Source: Akkermansiaceae bacterium UBA956
Lineage (GTDB): Bacteria > Verrucomicrobiota > Verrucomicrobiia > Verrucomicrobiales > Akkermansiaceae
Assembly (NCBI GenBank): GCA_002293145.1
Contig: DBCO01000029.1
Coordinates: forward strand, 1-33,981
DNA: 33,981 nt
Direction of reading: 5' to 3'
Numbering within the stretch: position 1 is the first letter of the stretch; every line of letters starts with the position of its first letter. The translations under genes were made by a program, and so were the position numbers. The notes under the pieces were generated by a model that had not been told where the DNA came from, did no database searches, and worked only from the letters and a program-made list of their open reading frames with translations. Shown here piece by piece: positions 22,726 to 30,480 of the stretch.

Positions 22726-22804
22726 TATTTTTCTAAAGAATCGTTTCTTCTGTTTCATCATTCTTTTTTTGGACATTTCTGGCATTATCGCTTACATTGC
22801 AGCC

Positions 22805-23086
22805 ATGCCCGATAAGAAAAAAATTGCCGACCTGCATTTCATGGATGCGCGCTGCAAATTGATTGACCTCGCTGCGTTTTTTGATCGCATGGACCGCCAC
22901 GAAGGTGCCGCTGATTATCGTGATCAGGCGCTGCGCGCGGCCTTGCCGATTTTGTTGGAAAACCGAGGGGATCGGGCCAAGGCGGTGTTGGATTTCTTGT
23001 CAGATGAATCGACTGAATTGCTCGAATCTGCCCCATTTCAAGGTGCATTTGGTGCTCCGATGCCGAAAAAAGGAGGTGCAGCATGA
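22805..23086 (+). CDS. Small conserved-looking protein upstream of EboB-like hydrolase
   Basis: The chosen ATG at 22805 gives 93 residues starting MPDKKKIADLHF. A longer frame from 22718 adds a hydrophobic leader that reads through the intergenic palindrome and is less likely. The protein is helical and charged, with ARCKLIDLAAFFDRMDRHEG (about 15-34), then a region rich in Ala/Leu/Arg. I do not recognise a domain with certainty. Its ATGA overlap with the TatD-like hydrolase gene indicates coupled translation, and its position corresponds to that of EboA in ebo clusters, but it is much shorter than typical EboA proteins. The function is unknown. Confidence 0.7.
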   Translation: MPDKKKIADLHFMDARCKLIDLAAFFDRMDRHEGAADYRDQALRAALPILLENRGDRAKAVLDFLSDESTELLESAPFQGAFGAPMPKKGGAA

Positions 23087-23883
23087 GATACATCGAACCA
23101 CACGCGCACATGGTCAGTCGCACCACCGACGACTACCAAAAACTCGCCATTGCTGGTTGTGAAGTATTGTGCGAGCCCGCTTTCTGGGCTGGCTTTGATC
23201 GCGCCTCCGCCCAAGGATTTCACGATTATTTCCGCCAACTCACCGAATACGAGCCCAAGCGTGCGGAGAAATTCGGCATCAAGCATTTTTGCTGGCTGTG
23301 TATCAACCCGAAGGAAGCCGATGATCCGGTTTTCGCCCGCGAGGTGATGAGCCTCATTCCCGATTTTTTGGAGAAAAAAACCGTGCTCGGGATTGGTGAA
23401 ATTGGCCTCAACAAAAACACCCGCAACGAGCTCACGATTTTCGAAGAACACGTGCAGATCGCACTCATGCATGACTTGCCGATTTTGATTCACACGCCGC
23501 ATTTGGAAGATAAGAAAAAAGGCACCAAATTGATCCTCGATGCTTTGGGAAATTTCTCGGCACTGAACCGCGAAAAAGTCATCATCGATCACGTCGAAGA
23601 ACACACGGCGGCGATGGTGTTAGAGCAAGGTTACTGGGCGGGTATGACCTTATATCCGGAATCGAAATGCACGCCGAATCGTGCGATCGATATGTTAGAA
23701 ACGCTTGGCTCCGATCGCTTGTGGCTGAACTCTGCCTGCGACTGGGGCATATCCGATCCACTAGCGGTGCCGAAGTGTGCGATCGAAATGAAGAAGCGTG
23801 AGCACAGCGCGGCATTCATCGAAAAGGTCGTTTACGAAAATCCCGCGCGCTTTTTGGCGCAGGCGAAAAATTTCTCGTTATGA
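23083..23883 (+). CDS. TatD-related metal-dependent hydrolase, EboB-like
   Basis: A 266-residue TIM-barrel amidohydrolase-fold protein. Metal ligands are suggested by the N-terminal HAH (His7, His9 in YIEPHAHM), the Glu of GIGEIGLN, the His pair of LIHTPH, the His of IIDHVEEH and the Asp of SACDWGISDP. Standard TatD nucleases begin FDSHCH; this version with EPHAHMVSRTTDDY and CEPAFWAG resembles EboB of the ebo (edge biogenesis) cluster, whose reaction is not established. The upstream 93-residue gene overlaps by 4 nt. The other ebo genes (UbiA-like EboC, EboD, EboE, EboF) are not in the window. The EboB assignment is from recalled motif similarity. Confidence 0.75.
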   Translation: MRYIEPHAHMVSRTTDDYQKLAIAGCEVLCEPAFWAGFDRASAQGFHDYFRQLTEYEPKRAEKFGIKHFCWLCINPKEADDPVFAREVMSLIPDFLEKKTVLGIGEIGLNKNTRNELTIFEEHVQIALMHDLPILIHTPHLEDKKKGTKLILDALGNFSALNREKVIIDHVEEHTAAMVLEQGYWAGMTLYPESKCTPNRAIDMLETLGSDRLWLNSACDWGISDPLAVPKCAIEMKKREHSAAFIEKVVYENPARFLAQAKNFSL

Positions 23884-23901
23884 GGAGTCTGCGTAAGATC
23901 T

Positions 23902-25239
23902 GTGAAACGCCACTCATGGACTTTGCCTATTGCTGAGATGGCCAGACTTTTTTATGTAACGATTTTGGCATTCGCATCGGCAAGCGCAGATTTGGTTGCT
24001 GTGGTGCCGAGCTTGGCCGAAATCATGCGTCCTTTTTCTGGCAAAACGGAGAAAGGTGTGGCTTGTGATTCGCTCGAAGGCAAGGTGATGTGCGGCTACC
24101 AAGGATGGTTCACCACGGGCAGCGATGGCTCTCCGTTGCCCTGGACTCATTGGACGCGCGATGGCAAGATTCCTAACGAAAAAAATTGCAGTGTGGAAAT
24201 GTGGCCTGATCTCAGCGAATATGCTGTTGATGAAAGATTCGCAACGGATCTTGTGCACGCCGATGGCCGAAAAGCTGAGGTATTTAGCTCGTTGCATGCA
24301 AAAACAGTTGATCGACACTTTTCGTGGATGAAACAATACGGCATCGACGGGGCCTTCGTGCAGCGTTTTGCCGCAGACTTGCGAGATCCGTGGGTGATGT
24401 TCACGCGCACGACTGTGCTCGCTCATTGTCGGGCTGCTGCTCATGCACACGGTCGCGCATACGTAGTGATGTATGATTTGTCAGGCTTGAAGCAAGGCGA
24501 AACAGCGATCGTGCGCGAGGATTGGACGCGATTACGCAAAGAGATGTCGATCGCGGCAGACTCGCAATACTTGAGGCATCGCGGCAAACCACTCGTTGCC
24601 ATTTGGGGCGTGGGGTTTTCGGATGATAGAGCCTATACCTTGAAAGAGTGTGAAACCTTGATCGATTTTTTTCGCGAAGATGGCTGTTCGGTCATGTTGG
24701 GTGTGCCGACATGGTGGCGTCAATTGCGTGGCGATGCGGTCGAAGATCCGCACTTGTTAGAAATTGTGCAAAAGGCCGATATACTGAGTCCGTGGACAGT
24801 GGGGCGTTACGAGGATCAAGCTGGTGTGTCGAATCACAGTCGTGAGCACTTGGTTGGAGATGTGGCTTGGTGTCAGCAGAAAGAAATCGATTACTTGCCC
24901 GTAGTGTTTCCTGGATTCAGTTGGCGCAACATGAATCGCGATGCGCCCTTCAATGTCATTCCTCGGCGCGGTGGCGCATTTCTCTGGGAGCAATGTGTAG
25001 CTGCGAAAAAACATGGTGCGTCGATGCTTTACGTCGCGATGTTTGACGAAGTGGATGAAGGCACGGCAATCTTCAAATGCACTAGCGATACGCCCGACAC
25101 AGGTGATCTGAAATTTTTGCGCGAGCCTGCATTGCCTAGCGATCATTATCTCAAAGTTACAGGTGCCGCCGGAAAGCTGTTGCGTGGTGAGATTTCGCCA
25201 GAGTCCACAATCGATGCCGTAGTGGAAGGCGCGAAGTGA
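23902..25239 (+). CDS. Glycoside hydrolase family 71/99-like secreted protein
   Basis: A 445-residue protein, from a GTG at 23902 or more simply from the ATG at 23938, which gives a compact signal peptide (MARLFYVTILAFASASAD). The mature part starts with CGYQGWFTTGSDGSP and has HFSWMKQYGIDGAFVQRF, LGVPTWWRQL and MFDEVDEGTAIFK. These are typical of GH71/GH99-like retaining glycosidases in which the strand-end acidic residues of a TIM barrel are catalytic; known relatives act on alpha-mannan or alpha-1,3-glucan. Substrate specificity is not evident. It begins 18 nt after the EboB-like stop (GTG start), so it may be co-transcribed, but a functional link is not obvious. Export to the periplasm or cell surface is expected. 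Confidence 0.8.
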   Translation: MKRHSWTLPIAEMARLFYVTILAFASASADLVAVVPSLAEIMRPFSGKTEKGVACDSLEGKVMCGYQGWFTTGSDGSPLPWTHWTRDGKIPNEKNCSVEMWPDLSEYAVDERFATDLVHADGRKAEVFSSLHAKTVDRHFSWMKQYGIDGAFVQRFAADLRDPWVMFTRTTVLAHCRAAAHAHGRAYVVMYDLSGLKQGETAIVREDWTRLRKEMSIAADSQYLRHRGKPLVAIWGVGFSDDRAYTLKECETLIDFFREDGCSVMLGVPTWWRQLRGDAVEDPHLLEIVQKADILSPWTVGRYEDQAGVSNHSREHLVGDVAWCQQKEIDYLPVVFPGFSWRNMNRDAPFNVIPRRGGAFLWEQCVAAKKHGASMLYVAMFDEVDEGTAIFKCTSDTPDTGDLKFLREPALPSDHYLKVTGAAGKLLRGEISPESTIDAVVEGAK

Positions 25240-25401
25240 AAGAGATGTTCTCGCTCATCGCTGGCTGACTTTTCTCTTATTGCCTAGTTCTGTATTGCCA
25301 TCTGATCAACCTGCTTTAAGGCGATCATCAAACCTGCTTAAGAGTTTTAAAATAGAGTTTGAGCAAACGGTGAAGTGAATATCAAGAGTGGCAAAATCGC
25401 T

Positions 25402-26973
25402 TCACTCGCGCCCTTCTTCTTTGACACGAATTTGACCGCGCAAGAACCAGAGTCCCAGCGGCGCAATGAGCACCATGAGGCCGATGATCGTCCACATCAT
25501 TTCTGGATTGCGCTCACCTTCCGCGGGGCAATAGCGCTCTAACAAACCACCGAAGGCCGCTCCGGTGATCAGTTTTCCTAACAGCAGAGGAATGTAGGAG
25601 AGCGAAGAGTAAGATGCCTCTTGCCCTTCAGGAGCAATCGCTGCCGCATACTCATACACACGTGGCGAGTAGAATGCCTCGCCGATGGAAAAGAGCACCT
25701 GCCACAAAACAATCATCACGTAGTAGGGATGCACCGCACCCTTTAGTTCCATGTAGCCGTTGCCAATTGCTTTGCCCAGCCATCCGTCCGCAGCACCTTG
25801 GAAATACTCGGGCGGCAGGGCGATGAAAAGGAACGATGCCGCCGTGATGAACCCGCCTAGGATCACCATGGAGTAGGCGGAAAACTTTTGTGTCATCAGC
25901 CCGATTGCTGGGGCGAGAATGAGAATCAAGATGCCATTGACTGCGTTAAAACGTCCCGTATTCACTCCCTTGCCAAGCTCTTGTTCGGTGAATGTTGGCA
26001 ATACGTAGTCCATCACATTGAAAACGATTTTCAGCAATCCGATCAGAGCGAGAAACAACAGTAATCGATAAAATCCTTTGGTAGAAAAGAGCGTGGACAG
26101 CAAATGCACGACATCGTGAAATGCCTTGCTGACAGTGTGGCGAATGCCGGCAAAATAACTCAGTCCGACTAAGCCCAAGTCCTCGACTACCACAGCTCTG
26201 CGCATCATCAACACAAGTGGCAACATCAACAACTCCAGAGCCATGCTGGTGAAAAGCAATGCCTGGTATTGGCTCAGCTTGAGCCCGAGCAAAGTCACGC
26301 CCGCTCCCTCCATGCCAACCACACTTTTCGTTACGGCATCACTGGCAAAATAGCCTATCATGAAACCGAAATTCATGAGCGCATAAAACAACGAGAACGC
26401 CACGGTGCGTTGGCTCGGTGCAGTGAATTTGCGCAGCGATGCCACCAATACAGGAGTACAGAGTGCCTCACCGATGGCCAGGGGAATCATCGCGAAAAGA
26501 AAAATCAACCACGGGATATCCATGGTGATCATAAACAAGCGCGAGATCACACACAATGTAACGCCAATGATGAGCGTCTTGCGCAGGCCAAGGACATCCG
26601 TAATCGATCCTGAGAGAATGGTGGCTACAGTCATGAAAACCGACCATGCGGCGATGATGGATAGCGCGGCTTGTTTATCGAATCCGAGATCATTAGCTAG
26701 CCAACCTGCTAATGTGAAATTGAGAATTTTGTATGCAGTGACGCTGACCAATTTCAGACCGTAGGTGACCCAGACTTCGCGCGGGGCGGTACCAAGACGC
26801 AGCAAAGCAAAAATGCCTAGTCCGCAAAATGAGGCTCCAACGACGATGCCAGGAACTACGCCCAGATTGAGTTTGATTGAGGAGCCCCATGCAATGCCAA
26901 TACTGATGACGATCAATAAAATTACCTTGGCAGAAAACGCGAGGTTATCGTTTGCTTTGACGCTCAGTTCCAT
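25402..26973 (-). CDS. Major facilitator superfamily transporter
   Basis: A 523-residue integral membrane protein with about 12-14 hydrophobic segments. The loop after transmembrane segment 2-3 (SGSITDVLGLRKTLIIG) is the MFS motif A, and PLAIGEALCTPVL fits the usual helix 4-5 region. Features such as FYALMNFGFMIGYF and GEAFYSPRVYEYAAAIAPEG recall the proton-dependent oligopeptide transporter (POT) group, but the ExxERFxYY signature was not found, so substrate remains open. It lies 55 bp after the PotB-like gene on the same strand and may be its operon partner. Start ATG complementary to 26971-26973. Confidence 0.82.
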   Translation of the reverse strand: MELSVKANDNLAFSAKVILLIVISIGIAWGSSIKLNLGVVPGIVVGASFCGLGIFALLRLGTAPREVWVTYGLKLVSVTAYKILNFTLAGWLANDLGFDKQAALSIIAAWSVFMTVATILSGSITDVLGLRKTLIIGVTLCVISRLFMITMDIPWLIFLFAMIPLAIGEALCTPVLVASLRKFTAPSQRTVAFSLFYALMNFGFMIGYFASDAVTKSVVGMEGAGVTLLGLKLSQYQALLFTSMALELLMLPLVLMMRRAVVVEDLGLVGLSYFAGIRHTVSKAFHDVVHLLSTLFSTKGFYRLLLFLALIGLLKIVFNVMDYVLPTFTEQELGKGVNTGRFNAVNGILILILAPAIGLMTQKFSAYSMVILGGFITAASFLFIALPPEYFQGAADGWLGKAIGNGYMELKGAVHPYYVMIVLWQVLFSIGEAFYSPRVYEYAAAIAPEGQEASYSSLSYIPLLLGKLITGAAFGGLLERYCPAEGERNPEMMWTIIGLMVLIAPLGLWFLRGQIRVKEEGRE

Positions 26974-27028
26974 ACTGAGGCGAGCTTTTCATAGGGAAGG
27001 GGGATTTTCAAGCAGAAGTCGCAGTGAT

Positions 27029-27868
27029 TCACGGCATTGATTCAGTTTTTTCTGTCGGCCTCCTCCGCAGGGCAAACGGTATCAGTACCACCAAGGTCAA
27101 GGCGGCGGAAAGCACGGCAGCTCGGGGCAAATTTCGGTCGCTGAAATTGCGCTGAGCAATTTTGTTGCCGATCATTTCACTGGCAGCACCACCGACAAGA
27201 TCAGGGATGATGTAGGAACCGAGCATCGGAATGAATACCACAATCCATGCTGTGATTAATCCTCGCCGGATGCCTGGGATAAAGACCTGAGTCACCGAGC
27301 GAAAAGCCGTCGCACCGAGATCGCGTGCCGCATCGAGTAGCGTGAAGTCGAATTTTTCCGCTGCCGCGTAAATCGGCAAAATCGCAAATGGCAAAAAGGT
27401 ATAAATACTAACCAAAATCACTGCGCTTGGTTGATAGAGCAGCATGTCGTTGGCTTCCAAAAGATGCAATTTTCGCAGCAAATTGGCGAGCGCTCCCTCG
27501 GAGTGAAGAATTTGTTTCCACGCAAAAACGCGAATCAGGAAGTTGGTCCAGAAGGGGACGACGATCAGTAAAAGTAGTCGATTTTTTGTCGGCGGCGTAG
27601 CGCGCGCCATCGTCCACGCGACGGGGATCGCTATGCCTAAGCATGCAACCGTTGTTACCAATGAGATCCAAAGGGTGCGCCAGATGATCGCTGGGAAATG
27701 CGGATCTCGCAAGGCGCGAAGAGCATCGAGCGACCAACCATCGCCGATCCCACCACTGCTCGTCGCCGGCTTGATGGCAATCACGAATACCAGCAAGGTG
27801 GGTAATAGTACTAAGCCTAACAACCACAGAAAACTGGGCAATGTCGCACGGAGCTCGGGCTTATTCAT
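27029..27868 (-). CDS. potB: Spermidine/putrescine-type ABC permease, PotB-like
   Basis: A 279-residue inner-membrane permease with about six hydrophobic segments. The EAA loop that docks onto the ATPase is clear: DAARDLGATAFRSVTQVFIP (about residues 180-200), followed by the conserved Gly. The closest family is the PotB/CysW-type binding-protein-dependent transport component, in which PotB pairs with PotC and PotD. Its start overlaps the potA-like stop by 4 nt (27865-27868), so translation is probably coupled. PotC and the periplasmic binding protein PotD are missing from the window. Polyamine as substrate is inferred from family only; Fe3+ or other small cations use related permeases. Confidence 0.83.
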   Translation of the reverse strand: MNKPELRATLPSFLWLLGLVLLPTLLVFVIAIKPATSSGGIGDGWSLDALRALRDPHFPAIIWRTLWISLVTTVACLGIAIPVAWTMARATPPTKNRLLLLIVVPFWTNFLIRVFAWKQILHSEGALANLLRKLHLLEANDMLLYQPSAVILVSIYTFLPFAILPIYAAAEKFDFTLLDAARDLGATAFRSVTQVFIPGIRRGLITAWIVVFIPMLGSYIIPDLVGGAASEMIGNKIAQRNFSDRNLPRAAVLSAALTLVVLIPFALRRRPTEKTESMP

Positions 27869-29022
27869 GATGCTTCTTGAGTTGTCAATTCGTCATCGGG
27901 TAGCGTCAGTAGATTTTCATCTTCTTCGCGGTATTGCTCGAGAAGATAGCCATCTTTGGCATGCCAGTGAATCCACACTTGGTCTCCCCAAGTGGGCGAT
28001 GTTTCATCTAACATAAAATCACGATGCTGCTGCTCGGCGCAAAGTTTGTAGCTGCCACAGCGCACCCAGTAACGCGTATGCGAGCCATAGTAAATGACGT
28101 CTTCCACCGTGCCGGCCCGTGTGTTCTGGTTTTCGCATGGTATTGGTTCGCTGCGGCTGACGCCAATTTTTTCGGGTCGGAGCGATACGTGAATGCGATC
28201 GTTGGCTTGCAGTGGTTTGTCGTTTTCTACAAAGATCACACCCATGCCTTCAATTTCAGCGGAAGAGAATTGATCGTGATTTCCCGCAAGGACTCTTCCT
28301 TCCAGAAAGTTCGTGTCGCCAATGAAGGCTGCCACAAAGGAGTTGCGCGGTGTTTCATAAATCTCAGCTGGTTTGCCAATTTGCTCCACCCGCCCATGAT
28401 TCATTACAGCAATTTGATCGGAGATCGATATCGCCTCGCCCTGATCGTGCGTGACATACAGGAAAGTAATGCCCACTTCATCGTGAATCGCATCCAGTTC
28501 CACGAGCAAGCGCTGGCGCAGTTTGAGATCAAGAGCGGCGAGCGGTTCATCCAACAATAGCACCAAGGGGTTGTTGATCAGCGCGCGAGCGATGGCGACG
28601 CGTTGTTTTTGGCCGCCGGAAATTTCCGAGATTTTTTTGTCGGCATGAGTGCTGAGATCAATCAGGTCGAGCATACGATCCACTTCGCGATCGATGACGG
28701 GTCGCGGCATCTTGGCAATTTTCAGGCCGAAGGCGATATTTTCTTTAATACTGAGGTGAGGAAAAAGTGCGTAGTTTTGGAAAACGGTATTCACTTTGCG
28801 GCGCTCTGGCGGCAGATCGGTGATGTCGATGCCATCAAGATAAATGCGTCCGCTATCGGGTTTTTCAAACCCTGCTGCCATGCGCAGGAGTGTTGTTTTA
28901 CCGCAGCCTGATGGCCCGAGCAAGGAGAAGACCTCGCTCTTACCAATTTCTAACGAAATCTGATCGACGGCTGTAAAAGAGCCGAAGCGTTTGGTGACAT
29001 TTTCAAAACGCAAAAAAGACAT
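27865..29022 (-). CDS. potA: Spermidine/putrescine-type ABC ATPase, PotA-like
   Basis: A 385-residue ATPase from ATG 29022; a GTG at 29034 could extend it by four residues. Walker A GPSGCGKT (36-43), Q-loop VFQNYALFPHLSIKENI, signature SGGQKQR (135-141), Walker B LLLDEP (156-161) and H-loop VTHDQGEAIS are all present. A C-terminal TOBE regulatory region (about 290-370, SLRPEKIGVSR) is typical of PotA/CysA/MalK-type importers. Gene order ATPase, permease with 4-nt overlap fits the pot operon. The upstream gene on the same strand encodes a GntR/LacI-type regulator, 119 bp away. All ATPase motifs are intact. Confidence 0.9.
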   Translation of the reverse strand: MSFLRFENVTKRFGSFTAVDQISLEIGKSEVFSLLGPSGCGKTTLLRMAAGFEKPDSGRIYLDGIDITDLPPERRKVNTVFQNYALFPHLSIKENIAFGLKIAKMPRPVIDREVDRMLDLIDLSTHADKKISEISGGQKQRVAIARALINNPLVLLLDEPLAALDLKLRQRLLVELDAIHDEVGITFLYVTHDQGEAISISDQIAVMNHGRVEQIGKPAEIYETPRNSFVAAFIGDTNFLEGRVLAGNHDQFSSAEIEGMGVIFVENDKPLQANDRIHVSLRPEKIGVSRSEPIPCENQNTRAGTVEDVIYYGSHTRYWVRCGSYKLCAEQQHRDFMLDETSPTWGDQVWIHWHAKDGYLLEQYREEDENLLTLPDDELTTQEAS

Positions 29023-29081
29023 AGTCGCAGCCACAAACTATGCAGCAATGCCAAGGATGACAAGAGCATAGCAATTGGGAC

Positions 29082-29100
29082 AAGGGATTTTCAATCCCTT
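29082..29100. other. Perfect 8-bp hairpin AAGGGATT/AATCCCTT before potA-like gene
   Basis: The stem has a 3-nt loop and lies 42 nt after the regulator stop and 60 nt before the potA-like start. No U-tract follows on either strand. It could be a weak terminator, an attenuator, or an operator palindrome. Confidence 0.4.
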
Positions 29101-29141
29101 CGTTTCATAACCCTAGCACTCTTCAATCGAAGATTTTTCCT

Positions 29142-30299
29142 CTATCGTGGCTTCGCAATCGTCTCCCCAGCAATCATCGTGCCGCGCACCATTGCTAAGA
29201 GCGTAAAGTCATTATAGGTAGAAATGTCTTCCAGCCAGTTGCTGAGGGTCATTGCTAATTTGTCGATCGGGTGCTGGAAGTGGGTGGGAATCGGAGAAAA
29301 CCAATCGACCGAGTGATCGTGGCTGAGGCAAATCAGCGAAATATCTTGTGGTACAGAAAGTCCTTTTTGCTGAACGTAGCAAAGGGTGGTGATGTATTCA
29401 CGCCAGTCGAGGCAGATGATTGCTGTTGGGGGCCGCACGGCAAAGGCGCGATTGAGGCAGTTGCGGAAGCTCTCAACGCCGCCGTCATCGGACGCGGGCG
29501 CATTGAGTTCTGAAATGAAATCGTGCCCTGCTTCGACAAGCTTGCGACTGATCGTGGACTTAAGGTTCGCAGCAAAGGATGGCGAGCGTTCGCAAAGGGG
29601 TAATGTGATGTCCTTGTGACCGAGCGAAATCAAAGAGCTCATGGCGTCCTCGAGCATGATACTGGAAGACACACCAACCATCGGTACGGAGAAATCGCCC
29701 AGTGCTCCGCCGCAGAAAAACGTCGGCACTTTGACGTCGCGTGCCCAAGCTGCCATTGCAGGAGTGCCTAACACCGCAACCACGGCTTGTGGTTTTTCGA
29801 GTTGAACGAGTTCGTCCCAATGCTTTTGGCGACGTTTGCCTGAAGCATAATCATCGAGATGAAAACGAATGCTCCAGCCCTTCGGCGCGAGCAATTCCCA
29901 CAGTTGGAGCAAGATTTGTGAGGTGCCACGAGCCGGTTCGGTACGGCCACTCTTCGGTGCTAGCAACAGCAATGTACGGAGCACGGCCTCTTTGCCTTTG
30001 GATTTCAAGATGACATCGCGGTGAATCACAAAACGACAACGCACACCTTCGTTGCTGATCCAGCCATCGGCTCGCACGCGGTCCACGGCCTTGACCATGG
30101 TTGCGGGGCTGACGCCGAATGAGGTTGCTAGGGTGCGGATACCAGGTACATACTTTTCCCAACTACCCGTGCGTAGATTGCGACGCAACGCTATTTCTGC
30201 CTGCAAAACGCGACTATCCTTCTCCACTGGTCCAGCAAGGTGGGGCGATAGATTTTCCATAGGATTCGATTTTTTTTTGCGTTTGCGTTTCAGTTCCAT
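29142..30299 (-). CDS. GntR-type winged-helix regulator with LacI-type sensor domain
   Basis: A 385-residue transcription factor. A GntR-like winged helix (about 30-95, GIRTLATSFGVSPATMVKAV with the recognition helix) is joined to a periplasmic-binding-protein-like effector domain (about 105-385) seen in LacI-family proteins, for example VPTFFCGGALGDFSVPMVGV and RPPTAIICLDWREYITTLC. This hybrid layout is common in Verrucomicrobiota and usually senses a sugar-like ligand; here the ligand is unknown. ATG 30299 begins a lysine-rich lead-in encoded partly by a run of nine A residues; ATG 30260 (MENLSPHLAG) is an alternative start. It is upstream of the potA/potB/MFS genes on the same strand and divergent from hisC. 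Confidence 0.82.
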   Translation of the reverse strand: MELKRKRKKKSNPMENLSPHLAGPVEKDSRVLQAEIALRRNLRTGSWEKYVPGIRTLATSFGVSPATMVKAVDRVRADGWISNEGVRCRFVIHRDVILKSKGKEAVLRTLLLLAPKSGRTEPARGTSQILLQLWELLAPKGWSIRFHLDDYASGKRRQKHWDELVQLEKPQAVVAVLGTPAMAAWARDVKVPTFFCGGALGDFSVPMVGVSSSIMLEDAMSSLISLGHKDITLPLCERSPSFAANLKSTISRKLVEAGHDFISELNAPASDDGGVESFRNCLNRAFAVRPPTAIICLDWREYITTLCYVQQKGLSVPQDISLICLSHDHSVDWFSPIPTHFQHPIDKLAMTLSNWLEDISTYNDFTLLAMVRGTMIAGETIAKPR

Positions 30300-30386
30300 T
30301 CGAGCGCAATAGTACAGAAGCCGCGATGTAATACAACAAAGTTATCGATTCATGACATAGTTTTTTCAAGCAGTGCTGTCGATAGG

Positions 30387-30431
30387 TGCAGAAAATTTTA
30401 CTGCATGGCGCAGATTGCAGTCATTTCTGCA
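30387..30431. promoter_or_regulatory. Two TGCAG/CTGCA palindromes in the divergent regulator-hisC region
   Basis: Site 1 (30387-30405) is TGCAGAAAATTTTACTGCA, a 19-bp palindrome with 8 of 9 half-site positions matching. Site 2 (30416-30431) has TGCAG and CTGCA flanking 6 bases, with ATT/AAT further out. Centres are about 27 bp apart. This is the pattern expected for binding of a dimeric regulator and lies 88-132 bp from the regulator start, so autoregulation is a reasonable guess. Confidence 0.45.
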
Positions 30432-30442
30432 GCAATCCGAGG

Positions 30443-30470
30443 TTGACGTAAGCCAACTTCAGTGAAATAT
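30443..30470 (+). promoter_or_regulatory. Weak candidate promoter of hisC
   Basis: TTGACG (30443-30448) is 5/6 to the -35 consensus. AAATAT (30465-30470) follows after 16 bases but is only 3/6 to a -10. If correct, transcription would start close to the ATG at 30481, giving a nearly leaderless message. Confidence 0.25.
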
Positions 30471-30480
30471 TCTCGCCGCT

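Noticed and set aside
22718..22804. Hydrophobic N-terminal extension of the small protein before the EboB-like gene
   Set aside because: It reads through the palindrome and T-rich intergenic DNA; the charged core starts at ATG 22805.
25290..25335. Imperfect direct repeat around ATCAACCTGCTTTAAG and ATCAAACCTGCTTAAG
   Set aside because: Only two short diverged copies, with no gene or mobile element attached; too little to call a repeat element or attachment site.
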